Source: Nesterenkonia sedimenti
GTDB taxonomy: Bacteria; Actinomycetota; Actinomycetes; Actinomycetales; Micrococcaceae
DNA length: 64,000 nucleotides
NCBI RefSeq assembly: GCF_012641515.1
Contig: NZ_JABAHY010000001.1
Coordinates: 434,001 to 498,000 of the forward strand
Reading direction: 5' to 3'
Below, in pieces: positions 1 to 8,571 of this stretch (positions within the stretch are counted from its first letter, which is position 1; every line of letters starts with the position of its first letter). The notes under the pieces are model-generated. The model was not told where the DNA came from. It saw only the letters and a program-made list of their open reading frames with translations, and did not search any database. A program made the translations under genes and the position numbers.

Positions 1-306
1 CTGGCGCCTTTCGTCCCACCCATCGACTGGAGCGATAACCGGGAGAATATCCGGGCCAGCATCCGGCCGCAGAGTTTCTTCCTCTCTCCCCCGCAGGATC
101 TGCGGACCGGCTTGGACGCCAACCAGTTCCCGCATACCGAGGATGTTCTGCCCGATACCTTCCATGACTTCTTCCAGGAGGTCTCGCGCCTGCAGCCGAT
201 CAAACGCACGCCCGCTGCCCTTCGAAAATGGGCGGAGGAACACGGCGACGACGCCCGTCCCCAGACTCTGTATTCACTCCACGCCTACCGCACCCTGGGT
301 CTTTAG
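1..306 (+). CDS. C-terminal part of an unidentified protein
   Basis: An open frame runs from the window edge to a TAG at 304-306, so only the last 101 residues are visible. The visible part is soluble, rich in Pro, Asp and aromatic residues, with no membrane segment or motif I recognise. It ends with residues resembling LHAYRTLGL. It converges with the nuclease gene on the other strand and the two stop codons overlap by 4 bp. I do not recognise the family. Codon use looks like that of the surrounding core genes, so I take it as a real partial gene. Confidence 0.6.
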   Translation: MAPFVPPIDWSDNRENIRASIRPQSFFLSPPQDLRTGLDANQFPHTEDVLPDTFHDFFQEVSRLQPIKRTPAALRKWAEEHGDDARPQTLYSLHAYRTLGL

Positions 307-1232
307 GAGCGACGGCGCTGGGGGTTCCGCGCCCGGCTGCGCTTCCTCCACCAGATGGCACCGGCCACGATAGCGCCCAGCAGTACGAGGCCGACCGCAC
401 GCGGCACTTCGTCGTCGTCGCCGTCTTCGGACTCAGACTGGGGCTGTTCCTCTGCAGCATCGGGTGATGCCTCTGGGCTCTCGGTTTCCTGCTCTTCGGC
501 AGGCTCCTCAGTTTCCCGCTCGGTCGGTGCAGCCTCAGCGGCAGCAGCCTCTTCAGGGCCAGCGTCGGTCATGGCCACAGCCGGGGCTGCCGGGGTGTCG
601 GCACATTCAGGATCGGCCAGTACGTTCTCGATGAACTGGTGCTCAGCCGGTGTCATACTGAGCTCGTATTTGTCCTTGATATAGATCTTGGTTCCGACGA
701 ACTCGCAGTAGATGCCCTGGTTCGGCGGCATGTACTCGGTGACATCGCGTGAGCCTTTGGACCGGTTCTCGGATGCCGAAACTGCCAGGAGGTTCTCTTT
801 GTCCTGGTAGAACTCCTGGCGCTGTTCCTCGGTCCAGTCGTGTCCACCATTGCGGTGGGCCTGTCCCACGGCGACCACATGCTCAATATCCACCTGGGAC
901 TCCCCCAGGACGTGTTCCATCCATTCGCCGCTGTAGGGGTCTGTGGTTTCACCGTATTCGACCGCGCAGTCCTCACGGACGCTGAGCGTGTCGGGGTCAA
1001 GGTCGCGGACAAGCACATCATTGCGGGTATCGCAGCCACTGCCATCGGCATCGGTCCAAGAGGTTCCCCAGTCAGACCGCTCGTAGTCATCCATGGAGGC
1101 GTCTTCGGCCACGGTGATCCGCGCCAGGACCTCCACAGCAGGCTCATATGTGGTCTCATCCTGAGCGTTCCCCGCAGCGGCACCCGCGGCCAAAAACCCA
1201 AGAACGACGACGCCGGTAAGCGCCCGCCTCAT
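303..1232 (-). CDS. Secreted, membrane-tethered HNH nuclease-like protein
   Basis: 309 residues. A signal peptide covers residues 1-23. The middle carries a GmrSD/DUF1524-type HNH layout: IEH at 116-118 (most relatives have a DH pair), an ENLL turn at 147-150, and ENRSKGSRD at 155-163 followed by a YMPPN motif. Residues 222-275 are a Glu/Ala/Pro-rich linker. A membrane helix at about 278-295 and a basic tail follow, so the nuclease domain should sit outside the cell, tethered. Homologous actinobacterial proteins are secreted nucleases of uncertain biological role. The ATG overlaps the Nudix stop (ATGA), implying translational coupling. The Asp-to-Glu change in the HNH motif is conservative and activity cannot be judged from sequence. 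Confidence 0.75.
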   Translation of the reverse strand: MRRALTGVVVLGFLAAGAAAGNAQDETTYEPAVEVLARITVAEDASMDDYERSDWGTSWTDADGSGCDTRNDVLVRDLDPDTLSVREDCAVEYGETTDPYSGEWMEHVLGESQVDIEHVVAVGQAHRNGGHDWTEEQRQEFYQDKENLLAVSASENRSKGSRDVTEYMPPNQGIYCEFVGTKIYIKDKYELSMTPAEHQFIENVLADPECADTPAAPAVAMTDAGPEEAAAAEAAPTERETEEPAEEQETESPEASPDAAEEQPQSESEDGDDDEVPRAVGLVLLGAIVAGAIWWRKRSRARNPQRRRS

Positions 1233-1672
1233 GCGTTATCGACCAGGAGCGTGCCGACAGCTGGGGCGACCTCTTCGGTGAGCAAGGGGGCGAGATCCTC
1301 TCGGGGCTGCAGTTCGTCTAGGGGGATCCATTGCAGTTCCGCGATCTCGGCAGCCGGTTCCAGCTGGGTGAGAATGGCTTCAGCCTCCTCGTGGAACTGC
1401 ACGAGGAAATTCTCACAGACAACAGTGAACTTCTCTTCGTTCGCCGCGGCCGCACTGAAACTTCCCATCGGCCTCAGCTGATCAGCAGTGAGTGTCAGGC
1501 CGATCTCTTCCTGGGCCTCCCGGATGGCGGTGGCTGCTCCGCTCTCCCCCGGTTCGGGCTTACCACCTGGCTGCATGAACCGGCTGGTGCCTCGTTTGCG
1601 GACGGTCAGTACTCGCTGCTGGGCATCCAGGACTACGACGGCGGCCACCCGGATGATGTTCTCATCGCTCAC
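1229..1672 (-). CDS. Nudix hydrolase
   Basis: 147 residues starting at GTG. The Nudix box lies at residues 37-59 and fits the G-x5-E-x7-REUxEExGU pattern (G37, E43, REAQEEIGL at 51-59), so the metal-binding glutamates are intact. Such proteins hydrolyse nucleoside diphosphates linked to another group; the substrate cannot be read from the sequence. Length is typical of small MutT-like enzymes. It is the first gene of a two-gene unit with the secreted HNH protein, overlapping its start by 4 nt. Confidence 0.85.
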   Translation of the reverse strand: MSDENIIRVAAVVVLDAQQRVLTVRKRGTSRFMQPGGKPEPGESGAATAIREAQEEIGLTLTADQLRPMGSFSAAAANEEKFTVVCENFLVQFHEEAEAILTQLEPAAEIAELQWIPLDELQPREDLAPLLTEEVAPAVGTLLVDNA

Positions 1673-1896
1673 CGACAGAAGCCTACCGACTCCACGTCAT
1701 CGCAGAATCAGTAGACGAGGCCTGTTTCGACTCATATCGCCTATCTCGTATCCGTCAATAGGATCAGACTGGTGGTAGACATAAGGCCTAGGTCGCAATT
1801 CGAATGCAAACCAACCCCGTCCGGGTTCTGCCCACCCTTCGGCTGGTGACCAACCGGACAGCTCTGCTTCCCAGAATTGGTACGCCGAACATACTT

Positions 1897-2463
1897 CTAG
1901 TTCAGTGCCATGATCCTCGTCATATGGTCTCTATCATCGCTATCCTCTGGCGGATACATCGCAGGGCCGCCGGCCGTGATTGAGGCGCCCACGAGTCCCG
2001 CCGGCGTGAGAACCACCCCATCATGAAAATCCACGTCGATGGGACTGAATGAATCGCTATCGGTGGACGTGCTCCGATTACCTGGCGCCATACGGAAGTA
2101 ATCAGCATCAACTTCATGCCATACGCTTCCCGGCTCCCCCTCGAGATCAACAGTGATTTCATAACCGCCCTCAGCCCCACGCATTTCCATCTCGATCTCG
2201 GAAACCCGATTTACACGCCCCGGAACAGACAACGGCCACTCATCCGCCTCGCAGTAGACAGAGTCACCCTCATCGGGACCGAGCCGGTCACAGTCGAGGC
2301 CAATGGCGCCGGCGTCTTCATTCTCCAAAATCTGTTCCAGATCCCCACCAGGGGTTCCACTGCATCCCACAGCGAACAACAGCACCCCGGCCAGCGGCGC
2401 AAAGACATACTTATCCCGGCGAGAAAGAGAATCAGGTATAGCCAAGAGTGTCTCAGACCACAC
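1897..2463 (-). CDS. Putative lipoprotein of unknown function
   Basis: Up to 188 residues. The N-terminus has an Arg-Arg-Asp-Lys stretch, a hydrophobic segment and a lipobox-like AVGC followed by Ser-Gly, so it is probably exported and lipidated. The mature part is acidic (many Asp and Glu) and contains three further Cys. I recognise no domain. The start is uncertain: a GTG gives the full length and an in-frame TTG lies six codons later. It stands alone, divergent from the ABC genes, with about 220 bp of noncoding DNA downstream in which I see only an imperfect inverted repeat around 1819-1859. Confidence 0.5.
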   Translation of the reverse strand: MWSETLLAIPDSLSRRDKYVFAPLAGVLLFAVGCSGTPGGDLEQILENEDAGAIGLDCDRLGPDEGDSVYCEADEWPLSVPGRVNRVSEIEMEMRGAEGGYEITVDLEGEPGSVWHEVDADYFRMAPGNRSTSTDSDSFSPIDVDFHDGVVLTPAGLVGASITAGGPAMYPPEDSDDRDHMTRIMALN

Positions 2464-2559
2464 CGGTTCCGACTAGGCTCCTTTTGTCGAATTCCCCCAC
2501 CTGCCACAGGCGAGGTCATTCGCCTGACATCTGCAACTTCTACACTGCGTAGAAAACGG

Positions 2560-2565
2560 TAGACT
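2560..2565 (+). promoter_or_regulatory. Probable -10 box (TAGACT), leaderless start of ABC operon
   Basis: TAGACT lies 6 nt before the GTG at 2572 with no Shine-Dalgarno between, which is the spacing expected when transcription starts on the start codon itself. Confidence 0.5.
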
Positions 2566-2571
2566 AGTGGG

Positions 2572-3543
2572 GTGCCCTCATCCGCCGCCTGCCTCCGTTT
2601 GGCCGGAGTGCGCTATGCCGTGGGATCCGCCCGCTCCGCCCAGGGCGTGACCGAAATCCTCTCCGGTGTCGATATCACCGCCAACCGCGGCGAAGTCACC
2701 GTGATCATCGGACCCAACGGCGCTGGCAAAACCACCACCCTCGGCATCGCCCAGGGACTGCTGAAACCATCAGCCGGAACTGTCCAACTGCTGGGCCAGA
2801 CCCCCTACCGGGCCGGGGCCGATCTGCGCGCCCGAGTCGGAGTCATGCTCCAGGACAGCGGCCTCCCCCAATCGGTGAAACCCCGCACACTCCTGCGGCA
2901 TATCAGCAGCCTGCACCAGAACCCCTGGCCCCTGGATGACCTCATCGAACGCCTGGATCTCTCCGGGTTCTTACAGACCAATATCCGCCGCCTCTCCGGG
3001 GGCCAGAAACAGCGCATCGCCATGGCTGCAGCCCTGATCGGCAACCCCGAGCTCGTCTTCCTCGATGAACCCTCCGCCGGACTGGACCCCCAATCGCGCC
3101 AGCTGGTCTTCGAACTCATCAACTACCTGCGCACCCAGGGCATCGGCATCGTACTGACCACCCACCTCCTCGAGGAGGCCCAGAGCCTCGCCGATTCGGT
3201 GTTCATCCTCAAAGACGGCGTCGTCGTACGTTCCGGCACTGTGGAGGAACTCACCGGCTCCACCGCTGAGACCAACGGAACTCTGCCCACCGAGACCCGG
3301 CCACTGACCTTCGCCTCCCCACGAATCATCACCCGGGAGGAACTGGCCACCGCTCCCCTGCCAGTTGAACTGGCCAGCGGCAGCAATGGTGCCGGCGCAC
3401 GCTGGAATGTCACCGGTATTGCTGGGCCTGAAGACTTCGCCAAGCTCAGCCAGTGGTGGTCCCAGATCGACCTCATGCCCGCTGAGGTCAGCTTCGAAGC
3501 CCGCACTCTTGAAGACGTCTTTTGGGAGGTGTCCGTCCCGTGA
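2572..3543 (+). CDS. ABC transporter ATP-binding protein
   Basis: 323 residues with a complete ABC ATPase: Walker A GPNGAGKTT at 47-55, Q-loop near residue 94, signature LSGGQKQR at 141-148, Walker B LVFLDEPSAG at 161-170 and H-loop His198. A roughly 100-residue C-terminal extension is typical of drug/export-type (ABC-2) ATPases. It overlaps the permease gene by 4 nt (GTGA), and ctaA follows. In corynebacteria and mycobacteria an ABC pair commonly lies near mptB/sufR and ctaA, so this is probably that conserved pair, here without mptB and suf upstream. The substrate is unknown. Confidence 0.9.
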   Translation: MPSSAACLRLAGVRYAVGSARSAQGVTEILSGVDITANRGEVTVIIGPNGAGKTTTLGIAQGLLKPSAGTVQLLGQTPYRAGADLRARVGVMLQDSGLPQSVKPRTLLRHISSLHQNPWPLDDLIERLDLSGFLQTNIRRLSGGQKQRIAMAAALIGNPELVFLDEPSAGLDPQSRQLVFELINYLRTQGIGIVLTTHLLEEAQSLADSVFILKDGVVVRSGTVEELTGSTAETNGTLPTETRPLTFASPRIITREELATAPLPVELASGSNGAGARWNVTGIAGPEDFAKLSQWWSQIDLMPAEVSFEARTLEDVFWEVSVP

Positions 3544-4307
3544 CCGCAAACCAGACCACGACGACGCCGACCCCCTCCCGTCCTGCACCCCCGATCACCC
3601 GGGTGCTGGCCCACGGGCTGTATGAGGCCCGCAATACCCTGCGCAATGGCGAGCAGCTGTTGGTCTCGCTGATTTTGCCGCTGCTGGTCCTGGTGGGACT
3701 GCACCGGGTGCACGCGGCCACCGATATCGTCCCCGATATCAACACCATCGCCCCCGGGGTCCTGGCCCTGGCGGTGATGGCCTCCGCCTTCACCGGACAG
3801 GGCATCGCAACCGGTTTCGAGCGCCAATACGGGGTCCTGGCCTATCTGGCCACTACTCCCCTGGGCCCCGTCGGACTGATCCTCGGCAAAGCCCTGGCTG
3901 TGCTCTGCGTGGTGCTCATCCAGGTGCTGGTCCTCGGCGGTGCGGCCCTGGGCCTGGGCTGGACACCGGATCCGCTGGGGCTGATCTGGCTGCTGGTCGC
4001 CGTAGTCCTCGGTGCTGCCGCCTTCACCGCCCTGGGCCTGCTGATCGCCGGCACCGTGCGGGCCGAGGCAACACTTGCTCTGACCAATATCGCCTGGGTG
4101 CTTATGGGCGCCGGCGGTGGCGCTGTGCTGCCGCTGAACCATGAGGGCACCGGGGCACTGCTGCTCGCCCTGCCCTCTGCGGCACTGGGCGAGACCATGC
4201 GTACCGCTACCACCCAGGGCAGCCTCGCCCTGGTTCCGCTGCTGATTCTGGCCGGCTGGGCGTTGGCCGGTGTCCTCGCCGCAAGGAGATGGTTCCGATG
4301 GACATGA
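3540..4307 (+). CDS. ABC-2 type transporter permease
   Basis: 255 residues from GTG at 3540, which overlaps the ATPase stop. A Thr/Pro-rich N-terminal tail of about 25 residues is followed by roughly six hydrophobic helices separated by short loops, the usual ABC-2 permease form. It should form the membrane part of an exporter with the preceding ATPase. Its last codons overlap the ribosome-binding region of ctaA, so the three genes are most likely one transcript. A possible link to cytochrome or haem biogenesis is suggested only by this position. Confidence 0.85.
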   Translation: MTANQTTTTPTPSRPAPPITRVLAHGLYEARNTLRNGEQLLVSLILPLLVLVGLHRVHAATDIVPDINTIAPGVLALAVMASAFTGQGIATGFERQYGVLAYLATTPLGPVGLILGKALAVLCVVLIQVLVLGGAALGLGWTPDPLGLIWLLVAVVLGAAAFTALGLLIAGTVRAEATLALTNIAWVLMGAGGGAVLPLNHEGTGALLLALPSAALGETMRTATTQGSLALVPLLILAGWALAGVLAARRWFRWT

Positions 4308-5269
4308 TCGTCCAAAAACTTCCCACCCGTATCACCCGTGTGACCAAGGCACTGGCCTGGGCGACCCTGATCTCCAATATCGGGATCATCCTCACCGGTG
4401 GTGCAGTGCGGCTGACCGATTCCGGCCTCGGCTGCCCCGAATGGCCCCGGTGCACCGCCGACTCCTGGATCTCCACCCCGGAGATGGGCATCCACGGAGC
4501 CATCGAGTTCGGCAACCGGCTGCTGACCTATGTGCTGATCGCCATCAGTGTCGCCATGTTCCTGGCAGTGGTCCGGCTCTGGAAAACCCACCGGCCCCTG
4601 GTGGTGATGTCGATGATCATCGGCTTCGGCATCCCCCTGCAGGGTGTCATCGGCGGTATCACCGTCTGGACCAACCTCAACCCCTGGGTGGTAGCCCTGC
4701 ACTTCCTGGCCTCAGCCGGACTGGTGATGGTCGCGACCATGCTGCTGGGACGGGTCACCCTCGAGCTCAAGCAGGGCGGACTGCAGGGCGTTCCCCTTGC
4801 CGATGGTGCATCGGATGGCACCTCCCGGCAGCTGGCCGTTGTGGCTCTGGCCACCAGCTGGGCCGCCGTCGTACTGGGCACTGTGGTGACCGGAACCGGC
4901 CCGCATGCCGGCGACCCCGGCTCACCGCGGCATGATTTCGACGCCGAACTGGTCACCCAGCTGCATGTCATCCCGGTCTACATGCTCTGCGCGACCGCTG
5001 TTGTGCTGGCGATCAAGCAGTTCCGGACGCAGACATCACCGGCTCAGCGGAAGGCCGTCTGGTTCCTCATTGCGGTGATCCTGGCCCAGGGCGTGATCGG
5101 CTACTGGCAGCACTGGACCGGCCTGCCGATCCTGCTGGTGTGGTTCCATATGCTCGGCTCAGCAGTTCTGATGGTGGCCGCGACCCTGGTCTTCGACCGG
5201 TACCGTGCCGACTACCGCACCCGCGGACTCGGCGTTGAGGCCGCTCAGCGCGAGACCGTGTCGTCGTAG
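4298..5269 (+). CDS. ctaA: Haem A synthase, COX15/CtaA family
   Basis: 323 residues from ATG 4298, chosen because AAGGAG at 4283-4288 is 9 nt upstream; an in-frame ATG at 4289 lies almost on that site. The family oxidises the C8 methyl of haem O to the formyl of haem A for the aa3 oxidase. The sequence shows about eight membrane helices, the TDSGLGCPEWPRC stretch with its paired Cys in the first external loop, and conserved His residues in helices (HGAIEFGNR, ALHF, QLHV, WFHM) that fit haem ligands. It ends in a 25-bp tail-to-tail overlap with the lipoprotein gene on the other strand. Confidence 0.92.
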   Translation: MDMIVQKLPTRITRVTKALAWATLISNIGIILTGGAVRLTDSGLGCPEWPRCTADSWISTPEMGIHGAIEFGNRLLTYVLIAISVAMFLAVVRLWKTHRPLVVMSMIIGFGIPLQGVIGGITVWTNLNPWVVALHFLASAGLVMVATMLLGRVTLELKQGGLQGVPLADGASDGTSRQLAVVALATSWAAVVLGTVVTGTGPHAGDPGSPRHDFDAELVTQLHVIPVYMLCATAVVLAIKQFRTQTSPAQRKAVWFLIAVILAQGVIGYWQHWTGLPILLVWFHMLGSAVLMVAATLVFDRYRADYRTRGLGVEAAQRETVSS

Positions 5270-6522
5270 ATCGACAACGATCCGGAGTAATTGGCAACCC
5301 AAACACTGCCGGTCATCGCGTCATAGCTGACCCCGATCGGCAGATGCCCGGTATCCCGCCGGTCGATCTCCTCCAGAGTTTCGGCGTCGAATTTGGAGAC
5401 GCTGTCCTCGTAATAGTTGACCACATACAGCGCGGTGCCGTCGGCTGAGATATCCATGGTCCGCGGTTCCCGCCCGGTGCTGGTGGAACCGATGACCTCA
5501 TCGGTCTCAGTGTCGAAGGCCACCAGCAGATCGGAGCGAGAGAAGGTCACATACAGGGTCTCGGCATCGGGTGAGAGCACCAGGTGGCGCGGGAACTGCG
5601 CCTCGTTGTAGATGACCTCGCCCTCTCCGGTTTCCAGATCCACCTTCCAGAGCTCATTGGCGTACATCGCGGTGACATAGACGGTGCGGTTATCCGGCAT
5701 CGCGGCGATACCGCGCGGCTGGGAGTTCAGCGGAACCCGCATCTCCTCCTCACCGGTTTCGGTATCGATCACCGAGAGGTCGAAATCGCACCAGTTGGTC
5801 ACCAGCAGTCGGGACTCATCCGGGGTCAGCGCCTGGTACTTCGGCACCCGGCCGACCTCAATGAACTGGTCCCAGTCCTGGTCCTCCACGCTGTAGCGGA
5901 AGACCCCCGATGGCGCGACATCCTCCCCATTGCGGCAGTCATCATAGGCGGTGGCGCCCAGGTCCCCGAGTCGGTACTGGGAGACATATGCGTGCTGTCC
6001 ATCCTCGGTCCAGACCGCCTCCACCGGTGCCCCTTCGACGTTGTCGGGATAGCCCTCCACACCCAGGGCTCCGGGGTTGATGGTGTCGTCGAGTTCCTGG
6101 ACCAGCTCACCGGTTTCGGTGTCGTAGATGGTCACCGAATGTTGGTACATCATGTTGTTGGCGATCGCCAGACCACGGCCGTTGGCCACCACTGATTTCG
6201 GGGTGATCACCGGTTCGCTGATGGTCTCGGTGTGCTCAAAGGTGGTCGTGTTGGACTCCGGGAAATCCGGGGGTTCCTCCACATCAGGATCCTCAGCCTC
6301 ACTGTCATCTTCCTCATCCGTTTCAGATGAGTCGGAGTCCTCGGTGCCTTCGGTCTCCTGCTCGGCTGTGGCGTCGTCGTCGGAGTTTTCTGTCTGATCC
6401 TCAGCATCGGTGGCCTGCTGGGGCTCTTCCTCGGCTGCACAGGCTGTCCCCACCACGAGGAGGGCTGCTGCAGCAGCACTGAACTGAGTACGACGCCGCC
6501 TGCTCACCTGCTGGTCAGCCAT
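5245..6522 (-). CDS. YncE-like beta-propeller lipoprotein
   Basis: 425 residues from ATG 6522, preceded by GGGGAG. The N-terminus has SRRRRTQF, a hydrophobic stretch and Cys28 in a lipobox-like context, so export with lipidation is likely. Residues about 29-90 are a strongly acidic, low-complexity linker. The rest is made of blades with repeating 'D-T-E-T-G-E' turns and Tyr-Val-Val/Thr strands, as in YncE/YVTN seven-bladed propellers (surface proteins of varied, often unknown role). It lies 10 nt after the RDD gene and is probably co-transcribed with it. No catalytic residues are recognisable. Confidence 0.8.
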   Translation of the reverse strand: MADQQVSRRRRTQFSAAAAALLVVGTACAAEEEPQQATDAEDQTENSDDDATAEQETEGTEDSDSSETDEEDDSEAEDPDVEEPPDFPESNTTTFEHTETISEPVITPKSVVANGRGLAIANNMMYQHSVTIYDTETGELVQELDDTINPGALGVEGYPDNVEGAPVEAVWTEDGQHAYVSQYRLGDLGATAYDDCRNGEDVAPSGVFRYSVEDQDWDQFIEVGRVPKYQALTPDESRLLVTNWCDFDLSVIDTETGEEEMRVPLNSQPRGIAAMPDNRTVYVTAMYANELWKVDLETGEGEVIYNEAQFPRHLVLSPDAETLYVTFSRSDLLVAFDTETDEVIGSTSTGREPRTMDISADGTALYVVNYYEDSVSKFDAETLEEIDRRDTGHLPIGVSYDAMTGSVWVANYSGSLSIYDDTVSR

Positions 6523-6532
6523 AGCTCCCCTT

Positions 6533-6937
6533 CTACATAATGACTTGGACTGTCCCTGCGATTCTGTCATGGGCTGAGCGCCCATCCGGGGATATCACGA
6601 TGACCGGCAGGATCAGCAGCAGCAGGAGTGTGCGGACCAAAGCCCAAAGTGGTCCGGGGATTGAGACCGGCGCATTGGGCTGTAGGCGCACCACTTGGAT
6701 ACGCACCAGTCGTTTGCCGATGGTGACGCCGAGGAACCCTGTCAGGGCCACATGCATCAGAACGAAGACGCCTAATGTGACCCAGGGGTTGAAATTGAAC
6801 CAGGTCCAGGAGATCAGGGAGGCTAATCCCCAGTCGATGAACAGAGCGAGGATCCTGCGGCCCCAGGGGGCCAGTGATCCGGGGCCATTGGGTGGGAGTC
6901 CCAGTCTGTCACCTGGGTAGCCGGCGTCGTTACTCAC
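6533..6937 (-). CDS. RDD-family membrane protein
   Basis: About 134 residues. The first helix contains the RRILALFIDW pattern that gives the family its Arg-Asp-Asp name, followed by two more helices, GVTIGKRLVRIQVVR between them and a SPDGRSAHDRIAGT end, all standard for RDD proteins. The function of this class is mostly unknown. I prefer the GTG at 6937 because TAGACT lies 8 nt upstream; an ATG two codons earlier (6943) sits only 2 nt from that box. It is divergent from glnA, an arrangement conserved in related actinobacteria. Confidence 0.85.
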   Translation of the reverse strand: MSNDAGYPGDRLGLPPNGPGSLAPWGRRILALFIDWGLASLISWTWFNFNPWVTLGVFVLMHVALTGFLGVTIGKRLVRIQVVRLQPNAPVSIPGPLWALVRTLLLLLILPVIVISPDGRSAHDRIAGTVQVIM

Positions 6938-6945
6938 GGCCATCT

Positions 6946-6951
6946 AGTCTA
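6946..6951 (-). promoter_or_regulatory. Probable -10 box (TAGACT) for the RDD gene
   Basis: Minus-strand TAGACT 8 nt before GTG 6937, with no Shine-Dalgarno. It fits a leaderless transcript divergent from glnA. Confidence 0.45.
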
Positions 6952-7077
6952 CGCGCCAGCACCCTGTGCAAAGTGTGTAACATGCCAGAAACATTTGTGT
7001 GACCGCTGGGAAACCAGCCAGTGGATAGGCTTGAGCCGATCCTGTAGTAAACCACTGAACAAGGAGCAAACGGACGC

Positions 7078-8502
7078 ATGTTCTCAAGCCCTCAGGAAGT
7101 CCTCGATTTCATCAAGAAAGAGGACGTTAAGTTTGTTGATGTCCGCTTCACCGACCTCCCCGGTCTGCAGCACCACTTCAACGTCCCCGCACACACCGTA
7201 GACCTCGACTTCTTTGAGGACGGTCAGCTCTTCGACGGCTCTTCCATCCGTGGTTTCCAGGGAATCCAGGAATCAGATATGCAGCTGATCCCGGACCCCT
7301 CCACCGCCTACCTGGACGAGTACCGCGAGGCCAAGACTCTGGTGATGACCTTCTCCATTGTCAACCCGCGCACCGGTGAGCCCTATGGCCGCGACCCCCG
7401 CGGTGTGGCCCAGAAGGCTGAGGAGTACCTGAAGGCCTCCGGCATCGCCGATACCGCCTTCTTCGGCCCCGAGGCTGAGTTCTTCCTCTTCGACAGCGTG
7501 GCCTTCAAGAACACCCCCAACGAGTCCTTCTTCTCCCTGGACGCTAAGGAGGCCATCTGGACCTCCGGCGATGCACTGCAGGATGGACCCGGCGGCCACA
7601 AGCTGGCCACCAAGGGCGGTTACTACCCGGTTTCCCCGCAGGATCAGTCCGCTGATGTCCGCGATGAGATCGTTCTGGCCCTGGAGCGCGCTGGCCTGTC
7701 CGTGGAGCGCTCCCACCACGAGGTTGCCGGCCCCGGCCAGCAGGAGATCAACTACAAGTTCAACACCCTGACTCTGGCTGCCGATGACATCCAGAAGTTC
7801 AAGTACGTGGTGAAGAACACCGCTGCTGCCTACGGTCTGGCTGCCACCTTCATGCCCAAGCCGGTCTTCGAGGAGAATGGCTCCGGTATGCACTGCCACC
7901 AGTCCCTGTGGAACGAGGGTGAGCCCCTGTTCTTCTCCGAGACCGGTTACGCCAACCTCTCCGACACTGCTCGCTGGTACATCGGCGGCATCCTGAAGCA
8001 CGCTGCTGCAGTGCTGGCCTTCGCCAACCCGACCGTGAACTCCTATAAGCGTCTGGTCAAGGGTTACGAGGCTCCGGTCTCCCTGGTCTACTCCCAGGGC
8101 AACCGTTCGGCTGCTATCCGCATCCCGATCACCGGTTCCAACCCGAAGGCGAAGCGCATCGAGTTCCGCGCACCCGATGCCTCCGGTAACCCCTACCTGG
8201 CCTTCTCCGCCATGCTGATGGCTGGCCTGGACGGCATCAAGAACCGGATCGAACCGCATGAGCCGGTCGATAAGGACCTCTACGAGCTGCCCCCGGAGGA
8301 GCTGAAGGACATCCCGCAGGCTCCCGGCTCCTTGGACGAGGCCCTGGAGGCTCTGGAGGAGGACCACGACTTCCTGCTCGAGGGTGGCGTGTTCACCGAG
8401 GACCTCATCGAGGCCTGGATCGAGTACAAGCGCGAGGAGGAGATCGATCCCATCCGCATGCGCACCACTCCCACCGAGTTCGAACTCTACTTCTCGGTCT
8501 GA
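7078..8502 (+). CDS. glnA: Type I glutamine synthetase
   Basis: 474 residues, the normal length for GSI-beta. It makes glutamine from glutamate, ammonia and ATP in the cytoplasm as a dodecamer. Visible signatures: DGSSIRGFQ near residues 53-61, PEAEFF metal ligands, the [11 protein letters not shown] stretch, the REFAP-type [13 protein letters not shown] (here EFRAPD) region, and Tyr402 in [11 protein letters not shown], the site adenylylated by GlnE in related species. AAGGAG at 7061-7066 precedes the ATG by 11 nt. A strong terminator follows, so the gene is probably monocistronic. I looked for an AmtR-like operator upstream but could not identify one convincingly. Confidence 0.97.
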   Translation: MFSSPQEVLDFIKKEDVKFVDVRFTDLPGLQHHFNVPAHTVDLDFFEDGQLFDGSSIRGFQGIQESDMQLIPDPSTAYLDEYREAKTLVMTFSIVNPRTGEPYGRDPRGVAQKAEEYLKASGIADTAFFGPEAEFFLFDSVAFKNTPNESFFSLDAKEAIWTSGDALQDGPGGHKLATKGGYYPVSPQDQSADVRDEIVLALERAGLSVERSHHEVAGPGQQEINYKFNTLTLAADDIQKFKYVVKNTAAAYGLAATFMPKPVFEENGSGMHCHQSLWNEGEPLFFSETGYANLSDTARWYIGGILKHAAAVLAFANPTVNSYKRLVKGYEAPVSLVYSQGNRSAAIRIPITGSNPKAKRIEFRAPDASGNPYLAFSAMLMAGLDGIKNRIEPHEPVDKDLYELPPEELKDIPQAPGSLDEALEALEEDHDFLLEGGVFTEDLIEAWIEYKREEEIDPIRMRTTPTEFELYFSV

Positions 8503-8532
8503 GTCTTACTGACTCGCACCTTTCGAGGAAAG

Positions 8533-8564
8533 CCCCCGCACCAGTTCAACTGGGCGGGGGTTTT
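8533..8564 (+). terminator. Rho-independent terminator of glnA
   Basis: CCCCCGC (8533-8539) pairs with GCGGGGG (8554-8560), stacked on CCAGTT/AACTGG around a one-base centre, then TTTT at 8561-8564. Only A8540 is unpaired in the stem. It lies between convergent glnA and the acyl-CoA-dehydrogenase-like gene. Confidence 0.85.
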
Positions 8565-8571
8565 CCCGTAT

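Noticed and set aside
3123-4142. Long minus-strand open frame opposite the ABC genes
   Set aside because: Gly/His/Gln-rich shadow of high-GC coding DNA; no motif, and the plus-strand ABC genes are clear.
6961-7060. AmtR operator upstream of glnA
   Set aside because: A GGATAGG-like fragment is present but no full inverted motif, so it is not called.
7273-8367. Minus-strand open frame of 364 codons inside glnA
   Set aside because: Shadow frame opposite a strongly conserved enzyme.
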